From Peptoniphilus phoceensis (GTDB lineage: Bacteria; Bacillota; Clostridia; Tissierellales; Peptoniphilaceae): 64,000 bases of DNA. Under the pieces are notes generated by a model that saw only the letters and a program-made list of their open reading frames with translations, did no database searches and was not told where the DNA came from. The DNA is taken from positions 670,501 through 734,500 of the forward strand of contig NZ_LN999809.1 in the NCBI RefSeq assembly GCF_001517665.2. Reading direction: 5' to 3'. Made by a program: the position numbers and the translations under genes. Positions 9,377 to 18,909 of the stretch are shown here, piece by piece (within the stretch, counting starts at the first letter, position 1; each line of letters opens with the position of its first letter).

Positions 9377-10375
9377 CTATTCTAATCCCAAATTTGGATT
9401 TGCAAAATTTTCTTTTTCAACTTTGCCAGATATATATTCATAGTAAGCAGCCGATGCAATCATGGCTGCATTATCTGTGCAAAGTTTTAATTCTGGATAA
9501 AAAATCTTCACATTTTCTTCTTTTCCCTTTTCTTCAAAGGCCTCTCTTATCCTAGAATTTGCAGAAACTCCACCGCACAAGACAATTTTGTCCATATTTT
9601 TTTCTCTTGCCAATCTAAAAGATTTTTCAAGAAGTACATCAACGACAGCTTCTTGAAAAGATTTACAAACATCTTCTATAATTATCTCTTCTCCACGAAG
9701 TTTTGTTGAATTTAAATAATTTAAGACTGCAGTTTTGAGTCCAGAAAAAGAAAAATTATAGTTATCTTCTTTTATCATAACTCTAGGAAAATCTATTGTT
9801 TCTTTGCCTTCTCTTGCAAGTTTATCTACTATAGGACCACCTGGATAACCAATGCCCATGGATCTTGCAACTTTGTCAAAAGCTTCTCCCACTGCATCAT
9901 CAACTGTCCTCCCATGAAGAGTAAAGTCAACATAATCTTTTACCTCAATTAAATATGTGTGTCCACCAGAAATAATTAAGCCTATAAAAGGCGGCTCTAA
10001 GTCTTTAAAAGAAATATAATTTGCACACACATGACCTACAATGTGATTTACTCCAACAAAGGGTTTATTTGTCGCAAGAGCAAGAGTCTTTCCAGCACTT
10101 AGTCCAACTAAAAGAGCTCCAATAAGACCAGGCCCCTTAGTAGCTGCAATAATATCTATATCTTTTAAAGAAACTCCCGCTTCATCAAGTCCTTCTTTTA
10201 AGACTGTATTTATGGCCTCAACGTGTTGTCTCGATGCAATCTCTGGAACTACTCCTCCAAATTTTTTATGAGTATCAATTTGTGATGCAATTACATTTGA
10301 AAAAACTTTTCTGCCATCTTCTACCACTGCAACAGAAGTTTCATCACAAGAAGATTCCACTGCCAATACTTTCAT
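9377..10375 (-). CDS. tsaD: tRNA N6-adenosine threonylcarbamoyltransferase TsaD
   Basis: Transfers the threonylcarbamoyl group to A37 of ANN-decoding tRNAs together with TsaB and TsaE. ASKHA fold: VESSCDETSVAVVED at the N-terminus, metal-binding HIVGH near residue 110, LIISGGHTYL near 133, GGVSANSRIRE near 270. The length of 332 aa is normal. ATG with GGAGGGAG before it, 4 nt after the rimI stop. The full t6A set except the Sua5/TsaC enzyme is in this operon. Confidence 0.97.
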   Translation of the reverse strand: MKVLAVESSCDETSVAVVEDGRKVFSNVIASQIDTHKKFGGVVPEIASRQHVEAINTVLKEGLDEAGVSLKDIDIIAATKGPGLIGALLVGLSAGKTLALATNKPFVGVNHIVGHVCANYISFKDLEPPFIGLIISGGHTYLIEVKDYVDFTLHGRTVDDAVGEAFDKVARSMGIGYPGGPIVDKLAREGKETIDFPRVMIKEDNYNFSFSGLKTAVLNYLNSTKLRGEEIIIEDVCKSFQEAVVDVLLEKSFRLAREKNMDKIVLCGGVSANSRIREAFEEKGKEENVKIFYPELKLCTDNAAMIASAAYYEYISGKVEKENFANPNLGLE

Positions 10376-10379
10376 CTCA

Positions 10380-10814
10380 TCACTCCCTCCACATTATATA
10401 AGCATCCCTATTTAAGCCGTAATAATTTTTTCTTTCTCCTACAATTTCAAAATCATGTTTTTTATAAAGATTAAAGGCTACCTCATTGGTTTTTTCAACT
10501 TCTAGGGTCATCTTAAAATTTTCTTTTTCAGCAATTTTTATAAGTCCCTCAAAGAGGTCATTTCCAATATTTTGCCCTCGAAATTTTTTTGCAACAGCAA
10601 CATTTCCTATATGAATTTCATCATAAATTTTCATAAAAGAAATGTAGCCTGCCAAATCTTCATCCACATCAACAAGCAAAATATCTGAAAGTTCATCATT
10701 AACAATGGCATTTTCAATAGATTTCTTTGACCATGGATTTTCGAAACTTTCAACTTCTATTTCATGAATTTTTTCAATATCATTCTTATTTGCTAGTCTC
10801 GTTCTTTTTATCAT
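10380..10814 (-). CDS. rimI: GNAT acetyltransferase, RimI type
   Basis: Acetyl-CoA-dependent N-acetyltransferase; RimI acetylates the N-terminus of ribosomal protein S18. The acetyl-CoA loop is RGQNIG within VAVAKKFRGQNIGNDLF (near residues 72-88), followed by LEVEKTNEVAFNLYKKHDF. At 144 aa it is typical. It overlaps tsaB by 29 bp and precedes tsaD, the classic tsaB-rimI-tsaD order, which supports the RimI call over other GNAT families. Confidence 0.92.
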   Translation of the reverse strand: MIKRTRLANKNDIEKIHEIEVESFENPWSKKSIENAIVNDELSDILLVDVDEDLAGYISFMKIYDEIHIGNVAVAKKFRGQNIGNDLFEGLIKIAEKENFKMTLEVEKTNEVAFNLYKKHDFEIVGERKNYYGLNRDAYIMWRE

Positions 10815-11460
10815 ATTGAGCCTCAGCTTGTGAAAGTTTTAAATAATTTGGTACAAGACTAAATATATCCATTGGTCCTTTATTTTTAAATTCAATTAAG
10901 CCCAATTTGGCAATATTTATTCCTCTCATGCCTTTATTTTTAGATAATTTTGCATTTTTTATTTCATCAACATATTTTTCTGCATCTAAACCAGCAATAG
11001 TTATTTCATCGTATTTATTTAATTCTTCCTTAAATTTCTCAAAAGGAAGCAAAGAATCTTCAAATAAAACTTCTGGATTTTCCTCATTATTTATAATTGA
11101 CGCATAGACATTGCCTCGTCTTGCATCAATTATAGTTGCAACGTTTCCATAATCAGACATTCCATTTGCCACAAGAGAAGACACTCCAATTAAATCCTTG
11201 TCTAGAGAAAATGCCAATACCTTTGCTATTGTTATTCCAATTCTTAATCCTGTAAAAGACCCAGGTCCAATTCCAACAGCTATTAAATCTAAATCCTCTA
11301 GATTAAAATCAAACTTTTTAAAAATTTCTTCAATCATATCTGTAACCGATTCAGAATGAGAAACTAGGCCTCTTAAATTGTATTCTGCTAGAACTTCTTC
11401 ATCTTCAATTAAGCCAACTGAAGTTGTCTTTGTGGAAGTATCAATTCCCAAAACTTTCAT
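10786..11460 (-). CDS. tsaB: t6A biosynthesis protein TsaB
   Basis: Non-catalytic partner that dimerises with TsaD. The N-terminus GIDTSTKTTSVGLIE and GIGPGSFTGLRIGITIAK near 65 are diagnostic of the TsaB/YeaZ family. It has 224 aa and an ATG after GGAGAAATT. The start overlaps tsaE by 20 bp and the end overlaps rimI by 29 bp, so the proteins are translationally coupled. Confidence 0.95.
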   Translation of the reverse strand: MKVLGIDTSTKTTSVGLIEDEEVLAEYNLRGLVSHSESVTDMIEEIFKKFDFNLEDLDLIAVGIGPGSFTGLRIGITIAKVLAFSLDKDLIGVSSLVANGMSDYGNVATIIDARRGNVYASIINNEENPEVLFEDSLLPFEKFKEELNKYDEITIAGLDAEKYVDEIKNAKLSKNKGMRGINIAKLGLIEFKNKGPMDIFSLVPNYLKLSQAEAQYDKKNETSK

Positions 11461-11899
11461 CTAATTTCTCCTTAATATCATCAAATCTATTTCCAAGGTA
11501 GTTTATATCCAGTATTCTCTTATCGTCCTTAGAACTTATATTAATTTCCATATATTCCTCTGGCAGAGCATCTCTAATTTTATCAGCCCATTCCACAATA
11601 GTCACTCCATCAGAATAAAAATATTCATCAAAGCCAAGATATTCTACATCAATTTTATCATCAAGTCTATAAGTATCTATGTGATATAAATTTATATCCC
11701 CATAATATTCATTGACAATTGTAAAAGTTGGACTTGTTACATAATCATCTATGCCAAGTCCCTTGGCAATGGACTTTGTAAGTGTGGTCTTTCCTGCTCC
11801 TAGATCTCCATTAAGACACAAGACATCACCTGGTCTTAAATTTTCTCCAAGAAAGATTCCAAATTTTTTAGTTTCTTCTAAATTATTTAAGTTTATCAT
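11441..11899 (-). CDS. tsaE: t6A biosynthesis ATPase TsaE
   Basis: Small P-loop ATPase that drives the TsaBD cycle. Walker A is GDLGAGKTTLTK; TSPTFTIVNEY and HIDTYRL follow, as in TsaE/YjeE. The start is set at the ATG at 11899 (MINLNNLEE, 152 aa) because GAGGA precedes it; the longer frame would read through the nitroreductase C-terminus. It overlaps that gene by 17 bp. Confidence 0.95.
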   Translation of the reverse strand: MINLNNLEETKKFGIFLGENLRPGDVLCLNGDLGAGKTTLTKSIAKGLGIDDYVTSPTFTIVNEYYGDINLYHIDTYRLDDKIDVEYLGFDEYFYSDGVTIVEWADKIRDALPEEYMEINISSKDDKRILDINYLGNRFDDIKEKLDESFGN

Positions 11900-12416
11900 G
11901 TAAATCCTCAAATACATTTTCAGAATAGTCAAAGGGAACTTTTTCTGATTTTTCTTCAGCTGGATGACCAAGGCCAATTATACATTCAACATCAAATTTA
12001 TCTTCAAGATCAAAGAATTTGTGCAAAAATTCTTGAGCAGAGATTCCACTTTCGTGTTTGGAATCTGTCACATTCGCCCAAGTTGCCCCAAAATCTAAGT
12101 CAGCTGCTGCAAGTAAAATATATGTTGCAGCAATAGATGCATCTTGATGGTTTGTGTTTGGTGCAATCTCACTATCTGTTACTATGGCAATAGCCACATC
12201 AGCGCCAGCCAAGAACTTGGCACTATTTATTTTAAAATTAGAAAGATCTTCTAATCTTTTTTTATCTCTTATCACAATATATCTAACTGGGTTTCTGTTT
12301 TTTGCCGTTGGGGCATGAAGTGCAATAGTTAAAATTTCCTTTAAGTCTTCTTCAGAAACTTTTTCATCAGTAAATTTTCTTATACTTCTTCTCTTTTCAA
12401 CTAAATCTAAAAGCAT
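11883..12416 (-). CDS. Nitroreductase-family FMN oxidoreductase
   Basis: The FMN-binding signature is at the N-terminus (EKRRSIRKF, then HAPTAKNRNPVRYIVI), with the usual GLGHPAEE near the C-terminus. At 177 aa it is a compact nitroreductase of the kind common in anaerobes; the electron acceptor is unknown. It is the first gene of the tsaE-tsaB-rimI-tsaD transcription unit, although it has no known link with t6A synthesis. ATG after GAGGTGATA. Confidence 0.9.
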   Translation of the reverse strand: MLLDLVEKRRSIRKFTDEKVSEEDLKEILTIALHAPTAKNRNPVRYIVIRDKKRLEDLSNFKINSAKFLAGADVAIAIVTDSEIAPNTNHQDASIAATYILLAAADLDFGATWANVTDSKHESGISAQEFLHKFFDLEDKFDVECIIGLGHPAEEKSEKVPFDYSENVFEDLHDKLK

Positions 12417-12432
12417 ATTATCACCTCAAAAT

Positions 12433-12438
12433 ATTATA
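12433..12438 (-). promoter_or_regulatory. Extended -10 promoter of the nitroreductase-tsa operon
   Basis: The minus strand reads TGTTATAAT just 17 bp before the start codon, with an AT-rich but poor -35 (TTAAAT) 17 bp upstream. The TGn extension compensates for the weak -35. Confidence 0.5.
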
Positions 12439-12468
12439 ACACATAGTAATTTCAAATTTAAAAATTTA

Positions 12469-12497
12469 AAAAGAAAAAAGAGGGACTAGCCCTCTTT
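12469..12497 (-). terminator. Terminator after the DUF3160 gene
   Basis: The stem AAAGAGGG/CCCTCTTT with a five-base loop is followed by a T-rich run on the minus strand, 3 nt after the TAG stop. Confidence 0.9.
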
Positions 12498-12499
12498 AA

Positions 12500-14743
12500 C
12501 TATTCTTTATACATGCTTTCTTCATAATCTGGTCCATATCTATCAATTTCTATAGCTTTCTTTTCTTCTGTCACAAGGTCCTTGTACCAAGTTGGAAAAT
12601 CTATTTCTTCATCGTAAACCATCTTTTGCCAATCTTCATCAGTAAGCCTTTCTTTGTTTAAAAATTCATAATAAGAGAAAGTCGCTCCCCTACCCATATA
12701 AAGCTTATCTTGGTGAGGATAGATTACAAAAATTTCTATTGGTTTACCTGTTCCAATGTGAGATATGTCTCCTTCTGGAAGACTCAAATTGTTCTCTACT
12801 ACTCTCATTAGGTCAACTACTACTGGCATCCTCCTGTCAGTTGCATTTTGGATTTCATACCAATAAGAAATATTATTTTCATCAGATGACTCAACGAAGT
12901 CAACCATTATCCTTTCCATTTCTCCACCAATACATAACAAGTCAAATATTTCATCTTTTGTCAGTGGCTCATTTTGAAGTTCCTTTATAGAAATATCTCT
13001 AAATTTAATAACCATGGCTTGGAAGTTATTTATTTTTTCTTCATATTTTTCACTTAACATTTGGCGATCCTTTAAATTAACTTTTGTAAATTCAAGTAGC
13101 CAATTTAATTTTTCGTAAAGCTCAACATTTGGTTCAACATAGGATTTTGGAATTTCCATATCTCCTCCACCACCCATTTCTGCCATGAGAGCCTTGCCAT
13201 ATAGGACTGTGTCGTGTTTTAACTCTGCAAAGGAACCAAGAGCAGATACTAAATCCTTTCTTTCCCAAGCCTCATTTTTCATAAAGGTTGGATAGCCTTC
13301 GCCAAATTTTTGGTCATAGGACTTTAGCATCCATAGCCAGCCGCGATACATATTCTTTTGCCAATCTAAGTCTTCCATTTTTTTCACAGTTGAAATATTT
13401 TCTTCTGTTCTCTCTTGGTACTTATCCCAGTGAGAATTGTAAGGGTCTTCCTTTTGAATTTCCCAGGCTTTTTCATTTCCAAAGGCAGTCATTAGGTCTA
13501 GTCCAGAATAAATTGGTCTATCAGATGGCTTAGCCTCACTTGCAAGGTCAACGACATTTTGCATTAATACGCTATCCATAACTGCTCTTTGTGGCATAAA
13601 TCTAAAGGACTTACCCATAAAACCTGCAACTTGTGGATCTGGATATTCTTTTAAAAGTTCATAGGCACTATTTAATTTTTTCTCATCATCTAACTTATTT
13701 ATGTCAAAATCTTTTCCATAAACTCCATAAAGTGTCCTGGCATATTCTCTTATAGAAAGATCATCAGCAGATTCCACCATAAAGTCAATTGGTTCAACTA
13801 AATCTTCCCAAGTCTTTAAAATTTCAGGATTTTTATAAATTGAATGAGTAAGAAGTAGTCCTTGCAAGATACTGTCTTCATCAGCTTTTCCATCATTTTC
13901 AATAAATAAGCCAACTTGACCAAAATACATTGTACCCATAAAATATTTCTTCAGTTCTTCACTTCTAGTGTAGTGACCTCTTGGTTTAAGTTGTGAAAAA
14001 TCTACGTCCCTTCCAGTGATAGCTGAAGAAGCAATTTCTTCTGAGCTTGCCTTTTTTATCTCTTCTTCATAAATCTTCTTGGCTTCTTCAGGTAAGTTTT
14101 CTGGTTCAATTCCCAAGAGCTTAAGGCCAGTTGCTATAAAGGCAATATTTTTAATTTGTATGTCTTTTAATTTTTCATTTTTTATTTCGCTTAAAAGTTC
14201 AATATTTTCTGCAAGTAAATTTTTATTTAATTCAATAGATTTTGGATATAGTTCATCTTTTTCCAAATTTCTCAAAAATCCATCATAAAAAACGTGAAAA
14301 ATGTGAGTTACTGAATCAGTTGTGACAAAGCTTGACAAATATGTATACTCGTTATCTTCATAAATTTGGTGGATTTGGTCAAATTCATAATTCCAAGGCT
14401 CTTCCCAGTATTCATTATCCTCTAAGTTCTTTGGCTTAGTAATCACAAAAGAATTCCTTAATAGCATTTCTTTTTGGCTTTCAGTAAAATTTCCAAATTT
14501 AGAAAAATTTTCTACATTGGAAAAATCTTTCGCAATTTCATAATCTTCAAGGCTAGGTTTGAATTCTGATAGCTTGTAATCAATGTAAGTAGTTTTATTT
14601 TCCATTTCGTCTAAAAATTTAGTATCCTGCAGTTCAATCTTTGCAGCTTCTTTTTCTGGCAAAGCTCCCTTATCATTTTTACAGGCTGACAGAAGAGTAA
14701 GTGCCAAAAGTGAACTTATAAGTAGCTTTTTCTTTACTTCCAT
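12500..14743 (-). CDS. DUF3160-family lipoprotein
   Basis: A 747-aa lipoprotein anchored outside the membrane: a basic start (MEVKKK), hydrophobic core, and the lipobox LLSAC with the acylated Cys at residue 21. The rest matches the large DUF3160 family (WNYEFDQIHQIYEDNEYTYLSSFVTTDSVTHIFH near 120, later EMGGGGDMEIPKSYVEPN and VHDVFYD-like Trp/Tyr-rich stretches). The family's function is unknown. It overlaps the upstream lipoprotein by 10 bp, so the pair is likely made together and may form a surface complex. Confidence 0.85.
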   Translation of the reverse strand: MEVKKKLLISSLLALTLLSACKNDKGALPEKEAAKIELQDTKFLDEMENKTTYIDYKLSEFKPSLEDYEIAKDFSNVENFSKFGNFTESQKEMLLRNSFVITKPKNLEDNEYWEEPWNYEFDQIHQIYEDNEYTYLSSFVTTDSVTHIFHVFYDGFLRNLEKDELYPKSIELNKNLLAENIELLSEIKNEKLKDIQIKNIAFIATGLKLLGIEPENLPEEAKKIYEEEIKKASSEEIASSAITGRDVDFSQLKPRGHYTRSEELKKYFMGTMYFGQVGLFIENDGKADEDSILQGLLLTHSIYKNPEILKTWEDLVEPIDFMVESADDLSIREYARTLYGVYGKDFDINKLDDEKKLNSAYELLKEYPDPQVAGFMGKSFRFMPQRAVMDSVLMQNVVDLASEAKPSDRPIYSGLDLMTAFGNEKAWEIQKEDPYNSHWDKYQERTEENISTVKKMEDLDWQKNMYRGWLWMLKSYDQKFGEGYPTFMKNEAWERKDLVSALGSFAELKHDTVLYGKALMAEMGGGGDMEIPKSYVEPNVELYEKLNWLLEFTKVNLKDRQMLSEKYEEKINNFQAMVIKFRDISIKELQNEPLTKDEIFDLLCIGGEMERIMVDFVESSDENNISYWYEIQNATDRRMPVVVDLMRVVENNLSLPEGDISHIGTGKPIEIFVIYPHQDKLYMGRGATFSYYEFLNKERLTDEDWQKMVYDEEIDFPTWYKDLVTEEKKAIEIDRYGPDYEESMYKE

Positions 14744-15339
14744 TTAATTTCATCTCCTTCTAAATATAATTCTCTTTCTATTCCATCTATTACAACTTTT
14801 TTCTCCTTGTCTAGAAATTTTGGCTCATCCTTTAAGACTGCGCTACTATAATTTCTCTCAACGGCAAAATTAGTCCAATCATAGACAGCAAATAGAAAAT
14901 TTCCATCAATATTTTTTTCAATAGAAATTATTTCGTCGTAAGTGTCGTCATCAATGTCACATAAATTAAAATCTTTAATGGGATTGTATAATCTCGAAAT
15001 TCTAAGTTTTGGCTTCAACTTTTCATTTTTAAAGTCAATATTGTACAAAAAACATCTCTTGTCAAACTTTTTATCAAAGGGAGTTTTTTTATAAACTCCA
15101 AGTGCAAGTTCCATCTCACCTCCATCAACATTGCCAAAATCAACTTTCCAAGCCTTTAAATCATCTACATCAATAAAGAATTCTTCGCCCTTATCTTTAA
15201 TCTTTAATTCACTTCCAAATTTTCTATCATAAGAAATAATTTCAAAAGAAATATTATCTCTAGTTTCGCTATCTAAAACAGTTTCTTTTTCTCCCATGCA
15301 AGCTGTTAAAAAAATAAGTAAAAATAGTATGTACTTCAT
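14734..15339 (-). CDS. Small lipoprotein of unknown function, probably leaderless
   Basis: 201 aa, with a very short lipoprotein signal (MKYILFLLIFLTAC, acylated Cys at 14). The remainder has alternating beta-like strands and repeated Asp-rich turns (DIDDDTYDEIISIEK), reminiscent of FG-GAP/VCBS-type surface proteins, but this is only a resemblance. No ribosome-binding site precedes the ATG; instead a -10 box ends six bases before it. The gene leads the DUF3160 gene, overlapping it by 10 bp. Confidence 0.75.
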   Translation of the reverse strand: MKYILFLLIFLTACMGEKETVLDSETRDNISFEIISYDRKFGSELKIKDKGEEFFIDVDDLKAWKVDFGNVDGGEMELALGVYKKTPFDKKFDKRCFLYNIDFKNEKLKPKLRISRLYNPIKDFNLCDIDDDTYDEIISIEKNIDGNFLFAVYDWTNFAVERNYSSAVLKDEPKFLDKEKKVVIDGIERELYLEGDEIKWK

Positions 15340-15345
15340 AAGATA

Positions 15346-15351
15346 ATTATA
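15346..15351 (-). promoter_or_regulatory. Extended -10 box placing the start site at the ATG
   Basis: The minus strand reads TGTTATAAT, then TATCTT, then the ATG of the lipoprotein gene. The normal 6-7 nt from -10 to start site puts transcription at or beside the A of ATG. The -35 is poor (AATTAA). Confidence 0.5.
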
Positions 15352-15442
15352 ACATTTAATTTAATTATTTAATTATATAAAGTATTATTTTAAAAATTTT
15401 TATATAAATAAGTCGAATTTTTACCTCTATTTAAAAATATAA

Positions 15443-15477
15443 AAACAAAAAAACCCAGGAAATTTTCCTGAGTTTTC
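15443..15477 (-). terminator. Terminator after ispH-S1
   Basis: The stem AAACTCAGGAAA pairs with TTTCCTGGGTTT (one G-T mismatch) and seven Ts follow on the minus strand. Confidence 0.88.
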
Positions 15478-15536
15478 TATAGTTTCAAAAGATTCTTTGA
15501 TGAATTTCTTTATATTTAAAATTTAAATAAGAATTA

Positions 15537-17621
15537 TTATTCATTATCTGTATTTTCTTCAGTTGCATCTTCATCGATTAGATCAGCGTCAAGATTTGCA
15601 TCTGAGAAGTTAAGTCCTAGCATTTCTCCAATAGTCATGTTGAAGTCATCTTGTTTAGGTTCTTCAATTTTCTTTTCTTTTTTAGGAGCTTTTCTTTCTC
15701 TTCTAGGTTTTCTTTCTTTTGGTTTAGCTTCTTCTTCGTCTTTTTCTTCAGGTTCAATTAGAGCCTTGATTGAAAGAGAAATTTTTTGATTTTCTTCATC
15801 AATATCAGTTACTTTAACTGTAACTTCTTCGCCAATAGAAAGTTTATCTTGAGGTTTTTCAACGTGTTCTCTTGAAATTTGAGAAACGTGAAGTAGACCA
15901 TCAACACCTTGTTCAAGTCTTACGAAAGCACCAAAGTCAAGAAGATTTACTACTTTACCTTTAACTACATCTCCAACTTTAACTTCTTTTGTAAATACAT
16001 CCCATGGTTTTTCCATAGTTTGTTTTAGTCCAAGTGCAATTCTATTTTTTTCTTTATCTACATTAAGAACTTGTACTTTAACTACATCTCCAGGCGCTAC
16101 AACATCTGAAGGGTGTTTAACTCTATTCCAAGAAAGTTCAGAGATATGGATAAGTCCATCTACTCCTCCAACATCTACGAATGCACCAAAGTTAGTTAAT
16201 CTTTGTACAGTTCCTTCGATAATGTCTCCTTCGTGAAGCTTATCATATACTTCGTCACGAACCTTATCTAGTTCTTCTTGAAGTACATTTTTTCTTGAAA
16301 GAACAATTCTTCTCTTTCTCTTATCAAAGTCGATAATTTCAGTTTCGAATTCTTCTCCAATGAATTTGCTTAAATCTTTTTGGAATCTAACAGAAACATG
16401 AGATGCTGGTATAAATGCATTAAGTCCTCTGTAATCTGCAGTAAGTCCGCCCTTTACTTGGTTCTTAACAGTTACTGTTATATTTTCCTTGTTGTTATAA
16501 AGTTCTTCAACTTCATCCCAAACCTTCATGTCAGCAACTCTCTTTGTTGAAAGAACAACATTGCCGTCTCCATCATCCATCTTTAGAACATAAACGTCGA
16601 TTTCTTGTCCTTGTTCATAAAGATCTTGAGGATTTACATCTGGTCCTCCTGCAAGTTCATCTCTTGAAATGATACCATCTGATCTGTATCCAAGATTTAC
16701 CATTACTTCTGAATCAGTTATATATAAAACTTCTCCAGTTACTACTTCACCACGTCTAATTCTCTTAAAAGAATTATCAATGGCTTCCATCATCTCACCT
16801 TTGTCAAAATTTTCCATCCTACTAACAGCCTCCTTGATTACCGAATCCGGTGTGGATGCTCCGGCGGTAATACCTATTTTATTAAATTTTTTAAATATAT
16901 TTAAATCAATATCTCTAATGGACTGAATTAAAAATACATTTTTACAATTTAATTTTGCAATTTCTGCAAGTTTTTTTGTGTTAGAAGATTTCTTGCCGCC
17001 TAAAACAATTATAGCGTCAACTTTTTTTGATAAATCCCTAACACTTTCTTGTCTCTCGAAAGTTGCATTACATATAGTATTATAAACTAAAACTTCATCT
17101 TTTGAAATATCTTTTATAATATTTATTGCTTTTTCGAAAAAATCTACATTATTTGTAGTTTGTGAGACCACGACAAGTTTTCCTTCAGGAACTTTTATAT
17201 CTTCCAAGTCTGAAATTATTGTTGCAGAATCATTGCATCGAGAATTTATTCCCACCACTTCTGGGTGGTCTTGATTCCCAATAATTACTATATTATAACC
17301 TTTTTTATAGAAATTATCTACTATATTATAAACTTTTTCTACCTTAGGGCATACACAATTTATTATTTGGTTATTTTTTTCTTCTAGCTCTTTTAAAATG
17401 CTTTTATGAACTCCGTGACTTCTTATTATAACTTTTGAATTTTCTACATCTGTATCATCAATAGTTTTTACGCCCTTATCTTTTAAGTCATTTACTATTT
17501 TTTCATTGTGAACAAGATCACCATAGGAGTAAACTCCATCTTCTGCATTGTTAAAAGCCATTTTAACAGCTCTTTTTACACCACCACAAAATCCATATTT
17601 ATCAGCTACAATAATTTCCAT
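15537..17621 (-). CDS. ispH: Fused HMBPP reductase (IspH) and ribosomal protein S1
   Basis: 694 aa. Residues 1 to about 280 are IspH, the Fe-S enzyme making IPP/DMAPP in the last MEP-pathway step: cluster cysteines in [10 protein letters not shown] (C12), INCVCPKV and [10 protein letters not shown], plus the HGVHK substrate loop. Residues 290-640 hold four S1 RNA-binding domains (for example [20 protein letters not shown] and [21 protein letters not shown]). A Lys/Glu tail follows. This fusion is known in Clostridia and relatives. The gene overlaps plsC by 16 bp and ends the cmk-plsC-ispH unit, an arrangement parallel to cmk-rpsA in other bacteria. Confidence 0.96.
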   Translation of the reverse strand: MEIIVADKYGFCGGVKRAVKMAFNNAEDGVYSYGDLVHNEKIVNDLKDKGVKTIDDTDVENSKVIIRSHGVHKSILKELEEKNNQIINCVCPKVEKVYNIVDNFYKKGYNIVIIGNQDHPEVVGINSRCNDSATIISDLEDIKVPEGKLVVVSQTTNNVDFFEKAINIIKDISKDEVLVYNTICNATFERQESVRDLSKKVDAIIVLGGKKSSNTKKLAEIAKLNCKNVFLIQSIRDIDLNIFKKFNKIGITAGASTPDSVIKEAVSRMENFDKGEMMEAIDNSFKRIRRGEVVTGEVLYITDSEVMVNLGYRSDGIISRDELAGGPDVNPQDLYEQGQEIDVYVLKMDDGDGNVVLSTKRVADMKVWDEVEELYNNKENITVTVKNQVKGGLTADYRGLNAFIPASHVSVRFQKDLSKFIGEEFETEIIDFDKRKRRIVLSRKNVLQEELDKVRDEVYDKLHEGDIIEGTVQRLTNFGAFVDVGGVDGLIHISELSWNRVKHPSDVVAPGDVVKVQVLNVDKEKNRIALGLKQTMEKPWDVFTKEVKVGDVVKGKVVNLLDFGAFVRLEQGVDGLLHVSQISREHVEKPQDKLSIGEEVTVKVTDIDEENQKISLSIKALIEPEEKDEEEAKPKERKPRRERKAPKKEKKIEEPKQDDFNMTIGEMLGLNFSDANLDADLIDEDATEENTDNE

Positions 17622-18196
17622 TTTATTTCATCACCATATACAATTCTCATTATGTCCTGAGAAATATTTTCTAAATCTTCATTAGAATATTTTATCTCTT
17701 TATTAATTTTTACAGGTTTTCTAAAATAAATTCTTGTCTTTCTAAAAGGCTTATAATCTCCTTCTATAAAAACTGGCAAAACTTCTGAATTTGTCTTTTG
17801 CGCAATAAGAGCAATACCTGATTTTATCTTTGTATAATCAATTTCCTTAACTCTAGTTCCTTCGGGAAAAATTCCAAGCACATTTTCACTTTTTAAGATT
17901 TTTAGAGATTTTTTTATTGCAGCAAGATCATTTCCCTCTCTATCAATGGGAAAAGCTCCAAGCTTTGTCAAAAATCCTCCAAATAATTTATTTTGGAAAA
18001 GTTCTTTCTTTGCCATCCAAAAAATTTGTCTGTCAAAAACTGCAGATATGGCAACAGGATCAAGATTGCTCTTGTGATTTCCACAAATTATAAGTCTCTT
18101 ATTGCCTTGCGGAATATTTTCTTTTCCTATAACTTCAATCCTATAAATGTGTTTGGCAATAAATCCCACAATACTTTTTACAGTAAAATAAAACAT
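17606..18196 (-). CDS. plsC: 1-acyl-sn-glycerol-3-phosphate acyltransferase
   Basis: Membrane enzyme making phosphatidic acid from lysophosphatidic acid. The catalytic HX4D motif is NHKSNLDP near residue 40; the substrate-binding FPEGTR motif is GIFPEGTRVKE near 112. At 196 aa it is the short PlsC form with one N-terminal hydrophobic stretch (FTVKSIVGFIAKHIY). It starts 3 nt after cmk, a conserved neighbour in Firmicutes. Confidence 0.94.
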   Translation of the reverse strand: MFYFTVKSIVGFIAKHIYRIEVIGKENIPQGNKRLIICGNHKSNLDPVAISAVFDRQIFWMAKKELFQNKLFGGFLTKLGAFPIDREGNDLAAIKKSLKILKSENVLGIFPEGTRVKEIDYTKIKSGIALIAQKTNSEVLPVFIEGDYKPFRKTRIYFRKPVKINKEIKYSNEDLENISQDIMRIVYGDEIKWKLL

Positions 18197-18199
18197 ATC

Positions 18200-18820
18200 T
18201 CACCTTTTAATATAAGAAATTATCTTTTCAATTGTTTCTTCTGCATTTAAATCTGTACTGTCAATTAAAATTGCATCATCAGTTTTAATTAGAGGAGAAT
18301 TTTCTCTGTGGGAGTCATTGTAATCTCTCTTTTTTAAATCTTGTAAGATTTCATCAAAACTTGCCTTATTATCCTCTAATTGCTTAAATCTTCTCATAGC
18401 ACGAGTCTCTACATCTGCTGTCAAGAAAAATTTATATTCAGCATCTTTTAATACAACAGAACCAATATCTCTTCCTTCCATAACAACATCTCTGTCATTT
18501 GCTATTTCTCTTTGCATTTTTACAAGATAATCTCTAATGATTTTCTTTTTTGACATTTCAGAAGTCTTATTAGAAATTTCATTTTCTCTAATTTCCTTTG
18601 AGACATCTTTTCCATCTAAAAATATTTTATCTCCATCAAAATTTATTTCAGTATTTTTAAGTATTTTTTCATAATCACTTTCATCTTCATTTAAAAGTTT
18701 GAGAGTAATTGCCCTATACATTGCTCCTGTATCAATATATAGAACCCCAAGTCTTTTTGCAATTTCCTTTGCAAGAGAACTTTTGCCAGATCCCGCTGGT
18801 CCATCTATTGCAATTTTCAT
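18200..18820 (-). CDS. cmk: Cytidylate kinase
   Basis: Phosphorylates CMP and dCMP. Walker A IDGPAGSGKSSLAKEIA is at residues 4-20, YIDTGAMYRAITL follows, and VMEGRDIGSVV (near 116) is the family signature. 206 aa, short type. ATG after GGAGGTAAAA. First gene of the cmk-plsC-ispH/S1 unit, just after the terminator of the upstream operon. Confidence 0.96.
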   Translation of the reverse strand: MKIAIDGPAGSGKSSLAKEIAKRLGVLYIDTGAMYRAITLKLLNEDESDYEKILKNTEINFDGDKIFLDGKDVSKEIRENEISNKTSEMSKKKIIRDYLVKMQREIANDRDVVMEGRDIGSVVLKDAEYKFFLTADVETRAMRRFKQLEDNKASFDEILQDLKKRDYNDSHRENSPLIKTDDAILIDSTDLNAEETIEKIISYIKR

Positions 18821-18831
18821 TTTTTACCTCC

Positions 18832-18868
18832 AAAAAAAATCACTACTTCCTGTATTGAACTGTAGTGA
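18832..18868 (-). terminator. Terminator closing the asp23-to-flavoprotein operon
   Basis: GTCACTAC and GTAGTGA (18862-18868 / 18840-18846) form the stem, with a 15-nt loop and eight Ts on the minus strand. The T-tract runs straight into the cmk ribosome-binding site. Confidence 0.85.
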
Positions 18869-18909
18869 CTTTTATCATTATATTTTATTTTTCAAAATAA
18901 GTAAAGATA

